A DNA stretch of 64,000 bases from Gammaproteobacteria bacterium (lineage in GTDB: Bacteria > Pseudomonadota > Gammaproteobacteria > Pseudomonadales > Porticoccaceae): the NCBI GenBank assembly GCA_018069465.1, contig JAGPUW010000010.1:62001-126000 (forward strand), in the 5' to 3' direction. The notes under the pieces were generated by a model. It did not search any database. It was not told the origin of the DNA and saw only the letters and a list, made by a program, of their open reading frames with translations. Positions 1-7,604 of this stretch are shown here, one piece after another. The number at the start of each line of letters is the position of its first letter. Position 1 is the stretch's first letter. Made by a program: the position numbers and the translations under genes.

Positions 1-161
1 TGTTGCCAGCTGGGCTGCCCATCTCGGGCTTTAAGGACGGCTAGTGGCCGACCTGATGCGGTGAGTGTCTGGCCAACGGCGAGACCAATTTGGCGAGTGC
101 CAAAGTCAAAGGCCATGATACAGCGAGGTTTGATGGTGTTCAGCTTAGGCGTGCCCCGCAC
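1..161 (-). CDS. ruvX: RuvX/YqgF Holliday junction resolvase-like protein, 5' part only
   Basis: The minus strand encodes the N-terminus of a YqgF-family RNase H-fold nuclease, and the rest lies beyond the left edge. The visible protein contains AFDFGTRQIGLAVGQ, the family's first strand with its catalytic Asp, then TLTASGRPLAVLKA. In this family the protein is linked to 16S rRNA 5'-end processing and to Holliday junction resolution. I chose a GTG at 161, which overlaps the end of yqgE by 17 bases and gives a leader of about 15 residues before the DFG motif. An ATG at 116 is the alternative. The order yqgE-ruvX is conserved in gammaproteobacteria and suggests translational coupling. Confidence 0.85.
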   Translation of the reverse strand, partial: MRGTPKLNTIKPRCIMAFDFGTRQIGLAVGQTLTASGRPLAVLKARDGQPSWQ

Positions 162-759
162 TGTTGCTGAGCTGGCTGAGGCTAATGCCAATACTTGCGG
201 CAGCGACGTCAGCGCGCTGCTCCAGGGGGGTGTCAAAAAGTAGTTGTGGCACTAAATCTGCGCCTGGCGGAACGGTCAGCCAGGCGTTGTCGAGCAGTTC
301 TTGTTCCAGTTGGCCGCCAGTCCAGCCCGCGTAGCCAAGAGCGACCAAGCTGGCATCGGGGCCTTGGTCGCTGGCCATATCGTCGATAATATCTCTCGAT
401 GTCGTGAGGGAAATAGTGTCACTAATGGCAGCCGTTGCCTGCCATTGCTTCACGGCGGGTCGATGTAAAACAAAGCCTTGCTGCTCTTCGACAGGACCAC
501 CACAAAGCAGGGTTTGCGAGCCATTTGGTGGCGAGTAATCGAGATCGAGCTGTTCGAATACTTGACTCAGAGGCAGCCCGAGCGGGCGGTTTATGGTGAT
601 CCCCATGGCCCCCTCTACCGAGTGTTGGCAAATATAAATCACGGAATGAACAAAATTAGGGTCGAGCAAGCCCGGCATCGCAATTAACAGCTGGCCACGC
701 AAACTCGTCGCATCACTGGCTGTTGGGGGTTGAGGCTTGTCTGAGCTAGGAGTTTCCAT
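145..759 (-). CDS. yqgE: YqgE/AlgH family protein (UPF0301)
   Basis: A 204-residue protein with the UPF0301 signature: LIAMPGLLDPNF near residue 27, then VIYICQHSVEGAMGITINRPLG. The family folds as a compact alpha/beta domain, and its biochemical role is not firmly established. In Pseudomonas the homologue was named AlgH. The N-terminal 20 or so residues are polar and rich in Pro, Thr and Ser, so this copy is slightly longer than usual. It sits between tonB and ruvX on the same strand, as in Pseudomonas, and the 17-base overlap with ruvX points to co-expression. No strong ribosome binding site precedes the ATG. Confidence 0.9.
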   Translation of the reverse strand: METPSSDKPQPPTASDATSLRGQLLIAMPGLLDPNFVHSVIYICQHSVEGAMGITINRPLGLPLSQVFEQLDLDYSPPNGSQTLLCGGPVEEQQGFVLHRPAVKQWQATAAISDTISLTTSRDIIDDMASDQGPDASLVALGYAGWTGGQLEQELLDNAWLTVPPGADLVPQLLFDTPLEQRADVAAASIGISLSQLSNSAGHA

Positions 760-825
760 AGCTCTTAGTATTGGGCGAAAGGGCTAAAATTTCAAGTTGA
801 GTCCCTGGCCGGGTGCGGAGGGGTT

Positions 826-1710
826 TTAGTTGGCCGAGGTGATGACGCGGTTGCCGGGCATGTAGCGCCAGGTTCGGGTGATCTCCATTTTGCTCCACTG
901 AGACATTCGCTGAGGGAAGGCCGCAAAGGGGGCAGCCAATTTCACGGTGGTGATCGCTGCCTGGTCGAGCGTGGGGTGGCCTGAGCTCGAGACAATCTCG
1001 ACTTTATCCACAGAGCCATCGGGCAGCAGAGTGACAACCATCAGTATGTCGCCATAAAGCTTGCTCAGTCGCGCGCGCTCAGGGTAGTAAAGGTTACCCG
1101 TCTTTTCGACTTTTTCTATCCAGTAATTTAAATAAGCGGCGTGGTCGGCGGCTTTGGTGTTGGCGGAGGTTAATCGCAGGGTTTTCGGTATTTTGTTATA
1201 GGCCTGCTTTTGCTCGTCGAGTCGGGCGTGGAGGCTGCTGAGGGCATCCATAGGCATGACCTGTGGCGTGTCGCGATGACTGGTTTGCTCCTGCCCTTGC
1301 TCAGACAAACTATCGTCGATGGTTCGGCTGTCGCTGCGAGTGGTAATGAGGTTTTGCTGATTGCGCTTGCCCTGTTGCTGCAGTGGTTCGGGCTGAGGAG
1401 TGGGCTGGGTATCGCGCAGCACGCTATCATCGTAGGGCGATTGCTTATCGGTGGTGATATCTCGGCGCTCGAGCAATTCGCCACTGCCGAGCTGATTGGC
1501 CTGAGCCAGCAGCTCAGCGTCATTATTGTCCTGGTCTGTTGGTCGTTGGGCCAGGGTGACTTCAAGGCTGGGCGGGGCGGCTGAGCGCTGCATAAACGCG
1601 AAACCGATGCCGAAAATCACAATTGCGTGAATGGCGACGGCAAGAAAGAGGGCGAACCCCAAGCGGTCGCTGCCATCGTTGGGGTCGGCCAGTTGAAAAT
1701 GAGTATCCAT
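826..1710 (-). CDS. tonB: TonB energy transducer
   Basis: A 294-residue periplasmic-spanning protein. Residues about 18-40 form one membrane anchor (LGFALFLAVAIHAIVIFGIG). A long polar linker rich in Gln, Ser and Asp follows, then a TonB C-terminal domain from about residue 195 with NYWIEKVEKTGNLYYPERA and ILMVVTLLPDGSVDKVEIV. TonB couples the ExbB-ExbD proton motor to outer-membrane receptors, but no exbB or exbD is present here. The linker lacks the long Pro-Lys repeats of classic TonB. The position between gshB and yqgE is the same as in Pseudomonas, where this paralogue is chromosomally fixed. Whether it serves the receptor at 24.6-26.7 kb cannot be judged from the sequence. Confidence 0.85.
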   Translation of the reverse strand: MDTHFQLADPNDGSDRLGFALFLAVAIHAIVIFGIGFAFMQRSAAPPSLEVTLAQRPTDQDNNDAELLAQANQLGSGELLERRDITTDKQSPYDDSVLRDTQPTPQPEPLQQQGKRNQQNLITTRSDSRTIDDSLSEQGQEQTSHRDTPQVMPMDALSSLHARLDEQKQAYNKIPKTLRLTSANTKAADHAAYLNYWIEKVEKTGNLYYPERARLSKLYGDILMVVTLLPDGSVDKVEIVSSSGHPTLDQAAITTVKLAAPFAAFPQRMSQWSKMEITRTWRYMPGNRVITSAN

Positions 1711-1732
1711 TAATAACGAAACGTTTAGTTTC

Positions 1733-2683
1733 CTATTTGTTAAGCCGTTGGCTGATGGCCGCCATTAGGCGAGCGCCGATTTGCGTGTTTTGTTCGCGGT
1801 CAATCTCGCGGGCGCAAGTAGGGCTGGTGACATTAATCTCGGTTAAATAGTTACCGATAACATCGAGGCCTACAAATAAAAAGCCCTTTTCGCGCAGGGC
1901 GGGAGCGACCTGGGAAACGATCTCCAGATCACGCTCGCTTAAAGGTTGAACGATACCACGACCGCCGGCTGCAAGATTGCCACGTGTTTCACCTTTTGCG
2001 GGTACGCGAGCCAGACAGAAGGGCACCGGCTCGCCATCGATCACTAATATGCGCTTGTCGCCATCGACAATTTGGGGAATGTAGCGCTGCACCATAATAC
2101 TTCTATTGCCGTATTCGCTGAGGGTCTCGATAATGACACTGACATTGGGATCGTCTTCCCGTGCGCGAAAAATGCCGGTACCGCCCATGCCGTCGAGGGG
2201 CTTGTAAATAACATCGCCATGCTCCTGGTGAAAAGCTCTGAGCCGGGCGGGGTCGCGGCTCACCAGCACAGGCGGGGTGCATTGGGGGAATTGGGTGGCA
2301 AATATTTTTTCATTGCAGTCGCGTAGGCTCTGGGGCTTGTTGACCACCAGCGTTCCCTCCCTCTCGGCTGCTTCGAGAATATAAGTGGCGTAGATAAACT
2401 CACTGTCGAAGGGCGGGTCTTTGCGCATCAAAATACAGTCGAGCTCAGCCATGGGTCGGTCAACGGCTTCACCGAGATCAAACCAGTGCTCGGCATCATC
2501 GTAAACTTTGAGAGGCTGCTGTCTGGCCATGGCCGTGCCGTTAACGATGGCAAGGTCACTCATTTCCATATAAAAAAGTGACCAGCCCTTTTCTTGTGCC
2601 GCTAATAGTAGAGCCAGGGTTGTGTCTTTTTTGACATTAATGCGGTCAATGGGATCCATGACGACGCCAAGAGAAATATTCAT
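1733..2683 (-). CDS. gshB: Glutathione synthetase
   Basis: An ATP-grasp ligase that joins gamma-glutamylcysteine and glycine to make glutathione in the cytoplasm. Recognisable segments are LGVVMDPIDRINVKKDTTLAL at the N-terminus, the ATP-grasp loop YKPLDGMGGTGIFR in the middle, NLAAGGRGIVQPL, and the C-terminal NVTSPTCAREID. I start at the ATG at 2683 (MNISLGVV), because the 22 residues available upstream do not resemble the family, which begins almost directly with the first beta strand. This gives 316 residues, the normal size. The gene is divergent from pilG, as in Pseudomonas. The glutathione it makes is the cofactor of the formaldehyde dehydrogenase at 36.7 kb. Confidence 0.95.
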   Translation of the reverse strand: MNISLGVVMDPIDRINVKKDTTLALLLAAQEKGWSLFYMEMSDLAIVNGTAMARQQPLKVYDDAEHWFDLGEAVDRPMAELDCILMRKDPPFDSEFIYATYILEAAEREGTLVVNKPQSLRDCNEKIFATQFPQCTPPVLVSRDPARLRAFHQEHGDVIYKPLDGMGGTGIFRAREDDPNVSVIIETLSEYGNRSIMVQRYIPQIVDGDKRILVIDGEPVPFCLARVPAKGETRGNLAAGGRGIVQPLSERDLEIVSQVAPALREKGFLFVGLDVIGNYLTEINVTSPTCAREIDREQNTQIGARLMAAISQRLNK

Positions 2684-2889
2684 AGTGTTCGCTGCCAATT
2701 TGCGTTGTTGGGGGCATAGCTTATAAATGATGCTCGATGGTGCTGACAAGTAGTTTTATTTGCGAAGCTCGTCTAGCAAATAGCTTTAGAGCTTTGCTGT
2801 TGATGGCTAATAGGGCTTTATTGTGTTAAAAATTCGGCTTTAAATTACACCTATAAATTTGTTGTTATATAACAGGGGAAGGAGGAGGC

Positions 2890-3297
2890 ATGTCGGTCAA
2901 TTTTGAAGCGTTAAAAGTGATGATTGTAGACGACAGCAACACGATAAGACGCACGGCAGAGACGATACTATCCAAGGCTGGTTGCGAGGTGGTGACGGCT
3001 ATTGATGGGTTTGACTCGCTGGCGAAAATTGTCGACGTGGCGCCCGATGTTATTTTTGTCGATATTATGATGCCGCGCCTCGATGGTTATCAGACCTGTG
3101 CCCTGATCAAAAACAATAATGAATTTAAGCACACGCCGGTCATAATGCTGTCGAGTAAAGACGGTTTATTTGACAAAGCCAAGGGCCGCATTGTCGGCGC
3201 CGACGAATACCTAACTAAACCTTTCAGTAAGAATGAACTGTTTGAGGTACTCGAAAAGATAGTCGCAACGAAAGTAACGGAAGATACCCCCGTTTAG
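2890..3297 (+). CDS. pilG: Twitching motility response regulator PilG
   Basis: A stand-alone CheY-like receiver of 135 residues with the acidic pair in VDDSNTIRRTAE, phosphoacceptor Asp58 in VIFVDIMMPRLDG, the conserved Thr/Ser region VIMLSSKDG and the Lys in TKPFSKNELF. A strong purine-rich ribosome binding site (GGGGAAGGAGGAGG) precedes the ATG. It is the first gene of the Pil-Chp cluster. In Pseudomonas PilG is the ChpA-phosphorylated regulator that favours pilus extension and raises cAMP. Position and sequence both fit, and pilH follows with a short gap. Confidence 0.92.
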   Translation: MSVNFEALKVMIVDDSNTIRRTAETILSKAGCEVVTAIDGFDSLAKIVDVAPDVIFVDIMMPRLDGYQTCALIKNNNEFKHTPVIMLSSKDGLFDKAKGRIVGADEYLTKPFSKNELFEVLEKIVATKVTEDTPV

Positions 3298-3314
3298 GGA
3301 TAGTGGAAAAAATT

Positions 3315-3680
3315 ATGGCCAAAGTGCTTGTAGTCGATGATTCGCAGACTGAGATATTTAAGCTCAAAGAAATGCTCGAAAAAAATGGGCACTCCGTACT
3401 GACTGCCGAGTCGGGCGAGGACGGCGTCAAGGTGGCAACGGATGAGCAACCGGACGTGGTATTAATGGACATTGTTATGCCTGGCCTGAATGGCTTCCAG
3501 GCAACGCGCCAGCTGACTAAGGCGAGCGGCACTGCGCATATCCCCGTGATTATGGTGACGATGAAGAATCAGGAAACGGACCGCGTTTGGGGTTCGCGCC
3601 AAGGTGCGCGGGCCTATCTCACCAAGCCGGTGGTGGAGAAAGAGTTAGTTCAGGCAATAGAAGAATTTGTTCGCCACTGA
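3315..3680 (+). CDS. pilH: Twitching motility response regulator PilH
   Basis: A second single-domain receiver of 121 residues starting MAKVLVVDDSQTE, with phosphoacceptor Asp52 in VVLMDIVMPGLNG and the conserved Lys in LTKPVVEKEL. A GTG four codons upstream is also possible, but the ATG at 3315 gives the canonical receiver N-terminus. PilH is the counterpart of PilG in the Pil-Chp pathway and is thought to act as phosphate sink or retraction-side regulator. It carries VWGSRQGARAYL, which resembles Pseudomonas PilH and separates it from PilG. pilI follows after 13 bases. Confidence 0.9.
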   Translation: MAKVLVVDDSQTEIFKLKEMLEKNGHSVLTAESGEDGVKVATDEQPDVVLMDIVMPGLNGFQATRQLTKASGTAHIPVIMVTMKNQETDRVWGSRQGARAYLTKPVVEKELVQAIEEFVRH

Positions 3681-3693
3681 TCTGGGTCTGGCA

Positions 3694-4242
3694 ATGTCCG
3701 TTGAAAATATATTACATGTTATGAATAAACTGAATCAGTGCTTTGTCGCTGGTTCGCGGCCACTGCCTGCGCAGATGGATTACGTGCCGCTCACACCTGT
3801 TATTAGTTTTTCGGTGTTGGGTCACGATTGGGCGGTGCCGCTCGACCAGGTGGCCGAGTTGATTGAAATCCAGGATTGCACACCGTTGCCAGGGGTTAAG
3901 CCCTGGGTTATTGGTGTGTCGAATTTACGAGGCAAGTTATTACCCGTCGTTGATTTTGCACAGTTTCTCGGCGGGCAATTGTCGGTTGCCCACCGATTGC
4001 AGCGCATAGTGATACTGGACAGGCAAGATACTTTCGTCGGCCTTGTTGTCGATGCGATTAATGGTATGAGGCATTTCAGTGACGAGGCTCACGAGGCCGA
4101 CAACCAAGAGATTAGCGCAGCCCTAAGTCCGTTTGTGCAGGGTTTTTACCGAGCCGATGACGGTGCGCGCATTTTATTGCTAAACCCCGACGCTCTTATC
4201 GAAAACCCATTGTTTCAAGAGGTTGCGCTGTCATCGACGTAA
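3694..4242 (+). CDS. pilI: CheW-like coupling protein PilI
   Basis: A CheW-domain protein of 182 residues that links the receptor PilJ to the kinase ChpA. The CheW core covers about residues 30-165, with FSVLGHDWAVPLDQVAELIEI and the typical GVSNLRGKLLPVVDFAQFLGG. I start at the ATG at 3694 (MSVENILHVM), since the alternative at 3667 lies inside pilH. No clear ribosome binding site is visible for either, so the start is uncertain by a few codons. The gene lies between pilH and pilJ in the canonical order. Confidence 0.9.
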   Translation: MSVENILHVMNKLNQCFVAGSRPLPAQMDYVPLTPVISFSVLGHDWAVPLDQVAELIEIQDCTPLPGVKPWVIGVSNLRGKLLPVVDFAQFLGGQLSVAHRLQRIVILDRQDTFVGLVVDAINGMRHFSDEAHEADNQEISAALSPFVQGFYRADDGARILLLNPDALIENPLFQEVALSST

Positions 4243-4290
4243 CGCTTCAGTTAATAGCGAATAATTAAAGTTACCCAGGAGTTAGAAAAA

Positions 4291-6669
4291 ATGATTCATG
4301 GAAAGCCGAAAACCAGTCTGCCAGTTGTCGGGCTTGTTGTCGTCATGATAATGCTAGTCCTCTATTTGGGCTTCTTTTTTGTCAACTTGTCCTCTCGTGT
4401 TAGCAAGGAGAGCTCAGGTTTACAGGCGGCTGCAGAGGTTAGGGTACTGGCTTATCGCATTGCCGATTTGTCGGGTGAAGCGGCAGATGGTAACGCCGAA
4501 GCATTTACTCAATTGCGGATGGCAATCGATAGTGTGGTAGGCCTCCGTAAGTCGCTTAACCTTGAGGCTAATCAGGCGAGTAGCTTCAATGACGTTTGGA
4601 CAGGTATCGAAACCAGCGCCAACCTGGTTCTACAGCGTCAGGAAAGAAGTCTTTATCTCAATGATGTTGCCAGAGCCCTGGATGAAAACCTGCCTAAACT
4701 GCAAGACGATCTGACTAAAATAGTCGACGCCTTACTGCGTGCCGGTGCACCGGCTGATCAGGTTGCTGTTGTTCAGGCACAGAAATGGCGAGTGGAACGG
4801 ATCGGCAGGAATATCGATAAAATGCTCGCCGGTGACGCCAAAGAGGTGGCCGCTGCCGCTGAGCAGTTTAATACGGATGCGAGAAAATTCGGCGATGTCC
4901 TCACGGGCATGAAAAAGGGCGATGGCCGCATAGGAATTAGCAAAATAACCACGCAGCGCGCCCTGCCTCATGTCGGGGCAGCTGTTGAGCGCTTTGGTTT
5001 TGTCAGCAACTCGATTGAAGGTATTTATGCTGCGGCCCCGGCACTTGCCGAGGCGCGCCAGGCACTGATCGACATCCGCGAGAAAACACCTCTATTGGTT
5101 GAGCAAAGCGCCTTACTCGCCGAAGGGCTGGGTAGTGTCAGTCTTGGGGACAGTCGCTACGTCAATAACCAGGGGGCGGCGGTCGCGGGGGTCGTGCTCA
5201 TTCTTTGTATCGTGATGTTGGGCTTAATGTCTTTCTTCAGTACGAGGAGCCAGTTAAAAGAGACGGCTGGCGATAATCAGGACAATCAGGAGGCAATTTT
5301 ACGCCTTTTGAATGAGCTGGAAGGTTTGGGTGAGGGTGATCTACGTGCAGAAGTGACGGTAACGGAAGACTTTACCGGTGCTATTGCCGATGCGATTAAC
5401 TTCGCCATTATCCAGCTTCGCGAGCTAGTGGCACGCATCGTAGATACCGCTGAAAATGTTTCCTCCTCAGCCAATGACTCCCGTACTACGGTTGTTCAGT
5501 TGACCGACCTCTCCGAGCACCAGGCCCAGGAAATTGCGGCGGCATCGGCGGCCATTAACGAAATGGCAATTACCATTGATCAGGTCTCGGCCAATGCGGT
5601 GGAGTCAGCTGGCGTTGCCGATCGCTCAGTATCAATCGCTAGCAAGGGTGCGGAAGTGGTACGTAGCACCATTGGTGGCATGGATCGCATTCGCGAGCAG
5701 ATTCAGGATACGGCGAAGAGAATTAAGCGCCTCGGTGAAAGCTCCCAGGAGATTGGCGATATTGTTTCGCTGATTAACGACATTGCCGATCAAACGAATA
5801 TTCTTTCTCTAAATGCCGCTATTCAGGCCTCGATGGCGGGTGATGCGGGACGCGGCTTTGCCGTCGTAGCCGACGAAGTCCAGCGCCTTGCGGAACGCTC
5901 TGCCGGAGCGACCAAACAGATCGCTGCACTGGTGAAAACTATTCAGACGGATACCAACGAAGCGGTTTCCTCGATGGAGCAAACCACTGCAGAGGTCGTT
6001 TCCGGTGCATCGCTGACCCAGAATGCGGGCGTCGCACTGAGCGAGATTGAGACAGTATCGACCAGTCTTGCGGAGCTGATTCAGGATATTTCAACCGCGG
6101 CACGCCACCAGTCAACTACTGCGGGTCACGTTTCCAAAACCATGAACGTGATTCAGGACATTACAACGCAGACGCTTGATGGTACCAGTCGCACGGCGTC
6201 GTCGGTTGGCAAGTTGACCGATATGGCCGTTGAGTTGAGAGAGTCGGTTTCCGGCTTTAAATTACCCGTCGATTATCTGGTCAGTAATTATCAGGGTAGC
6301 AGCTCAAGTTTTGCTGATGAAAGCTTCACCGATGAGCACATTGCCTCTCTTGAGCCAGAGCTGGATGAGACCTTTGAAGCGGCCAGCAACGTTACAGCAA
6401 CAGCTGCGGTAGAGCCTGCTCGGCATAAAGCGCCGGCCCATGTTGAGAGCGTACTTGCCAGCAGTAGTGCGGCAATGGATGAAATAGATGCCTATTCAGA
6501 AAGCGCTACCGATGATATCGCCGATTTTTCTGCCACCGATGATTTTTCAGAGCTTGAAGGTGAGTCTGAAGTTCTGAAAAAGACCACGGTTTCCGACCTG
6601 GAGGCTGAGTTGGCGGGGATTGATCTAGGTGAGTTTGATATCGACTTCGAGGACGACGGCCGCATCTAA
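4291..6669 (+). CDS. pilJ: Type IV pilus chemoreceptor PilJ
   Basis: A 792-residue methyl-accepting chemotaxis protein. Domains: a membrane helix at about 11-31, a periplasmic PilJ-type sensory region to about 293, a second helix at about 296-316, HAMP-like sequence, then the cytoplasmic signalling helices. The hairpin tip near residues 497-535 reads IADQTNILSLNAAIQ and continues ASMAGDAGRGFAVVADEVQ. The protein ends in an acidic, Ala/Ser-rich tail from about residue 680, which makes it roughly 110 residues longer than Pseudomonas PilJ. PilJ senses surface contact through pilin and controls ChpA. A good ribosome binding site (CAGGAG) precedes the ATG. Confidence 0.95.
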   Translation: MIHGKPKTSLPVVGLVVVMIMLVLYLGFFFVNLSSRVSKESSGLQAAAEVRVLAYRIADLSGEAADGNAEAFTQLRMAIDSVVGLRKSLNLEANQASSFNDVWTGIETSANLVLQRQERSLYLNDVARALDENLPKLQDDLTKIVDALLRAGAPADQVAVVQAQKWRVERIGRNIDKMLAGDAKEVAAAAEQFNTDARKFGDVLTGMKKGDGRIGISKITTQRALPHVGAAVERFGFVSNSIEGIYAAAPALAEARQALIDIREKTPLLVEQSALLAEGLGSVSLGDSRYVNNQGAAVAGVVLILCIVMLGLMSFFSTRSQLKETAGDNQDNQEAILRLLNELEGLGEGDLRAEVTVTEDFTGAIADAINFAIIQLRELVARIVDTAENVSSSANDSRTTVVQLTDLSEHQAQEIAAASAAINEMAITIDQVSANAVESAGVADRSVSIASKGAEVVRSTIGGMDRIREQIQDTAKRIKRLGESSQEIGDIVSLINDIADQTNILSLNAAIQASMAGDAGRGFAVVADEVQRLAERSAGATKQIAALVKTIQTDTNEAVSSMEQTTAEVVSGASLTQNAGVALSEIETVSTSLAELIQDISTAARHQSTTAGHVSKTMNVIQDITTQTLDGTSRTASSVGKLTDMAVELRESVSGFKLPVDYLVSNYQGSSSSFADESFTDEHIASLEPELDETFEAASNVTATAAVEPARHKAPAHVESVLASSSAAMDEIDAYSESATDDIADFSATDDFSELEGESEVLKKTTVSDLEAELAGIDLGEFDIDFEDDGRI

Positions 6670-6683
6670 CACGGGTCAGTATC

Positions 6684-7604
6684 ATGATAAAAAACCCGAG
6701 AGGGCTCTCAAGCGCCAATATTGCCACCGGGCAAGATGAGGCTAGCGAGTTACAGTTGAGCGATAGACAGTATCGTCTCTGGGCAGAGATGCTCGAAAAT
6801 AAGACGGGGGTGCGTATAGCGGCCCACCGGGATGATTTTGTCCGACGGCAAATAGTGCGCAGGGTTAACGAGCTGGGCTTTAACGATGTCGAAGATTACT
6901 TTCGCGAAGTTGCCCAGCCAGGTGCCGGCAATCGGGAATGGGGCGTTTTACTCGATCGCTTGCTGGTCAAGGAAAGTCAGTTTTTCCGTCATCAAGCCTC
7001 CCACGATTTTTTTAAAAAGCGCTTGCTGTCCCACCTCCTGTCAGCGCAGCAAGGGCAGCGCTACAGTGTCTGCAGTATTGGTTGTTCCACCGGGGAGGAG
7101 GTTTATTCTCTTGCGATGGCGGCTTTTGATAGTTGCCGCGCCGTTGAGCAAACACCTGCGTTTAGTATTGTTGGTATTGATGTCAGCGCCGAAGCTATTC
7201 AGGCGGCCCGCCGGGGGATTTACCCCAATAGACATCTTCAGAGTGTGCCCGAGCCCTTGCGCGATAATTACTTTACTGTAGCGACCGACAGCTCAATGGA
7301 AGTTAAAGCCGAATTAAAAAAGAGGGTTGGGTTTTTCGTGAGTAACATGTTTGACCAAAACTGCCCGGGCCTCGCCAGTCCTTTGGATGTCATTTTTTGC
7401 CAGAACGTGTTGATCTATTTAAAAAACTGGCGCCGTCGGGACTTGTTAAATAGCTTTGTTGAAAAACTCAAGCCGGGGGGCTATTTAATAGTCGGCCCGG
7501 GGGAGCTCAATGACTGGCAGCCAGAGGGCTTAAGTCGAGTGGCTTATCCGGGCATTCAGGCCTTTGAGAAATTGTTGCCGATAGGGATGCCAGCTGGAAA
7601 GTAA
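6684..7604 (+). CDS. pilK: CheR-type methyltransferase PilK
   Basis: A 306-residue SAM-dependent glutamate methyltransferase expected to methylate PilJ. An N-terminal helical CheR domain (LWAEMLENKTGVRI, then LLVKESQFFRH, equivalent to the family TxFFR element) precedes the SAM-binding core, seen as VCSIGCSTGEEVYSLAM near residue 130 and DVIFCQNVLIYL near residue 238. The gene follows pilJ by 14 bases and its stop codon overlaps the chpA start (TAATG), so the two are translationally coupled. In Pseudomonas the pilK gene stands in the same place. Confidence 0.93.
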   Translation: MIKNPRGLSSANIATGQDEASELQLSDRQYRLWAEMLENKTGVRIAAHRDDFVRRQIVRRVNELGFNDVEDYFREVAQPGAGNREWGVLLDRLLVKESQFFRHQASHDFFKKRLLSHLLSAQQGQRYSVCSIGCSTGEEVYSLAMAAFDSCRAVEQTPAFSIVGIDVSAEAIQAARRGIYPNRHLQSVPEPLRDNYFTVATDSSMEVKAELKKRVGFFVSNMFDQNCPGLASPLDVIFCQNVLIYLKNWRRRDLLNSFVEKLKPGGYLIVGPGELNDWQPEGLSRVAYPGIQAFEKLLPIGMPAGK

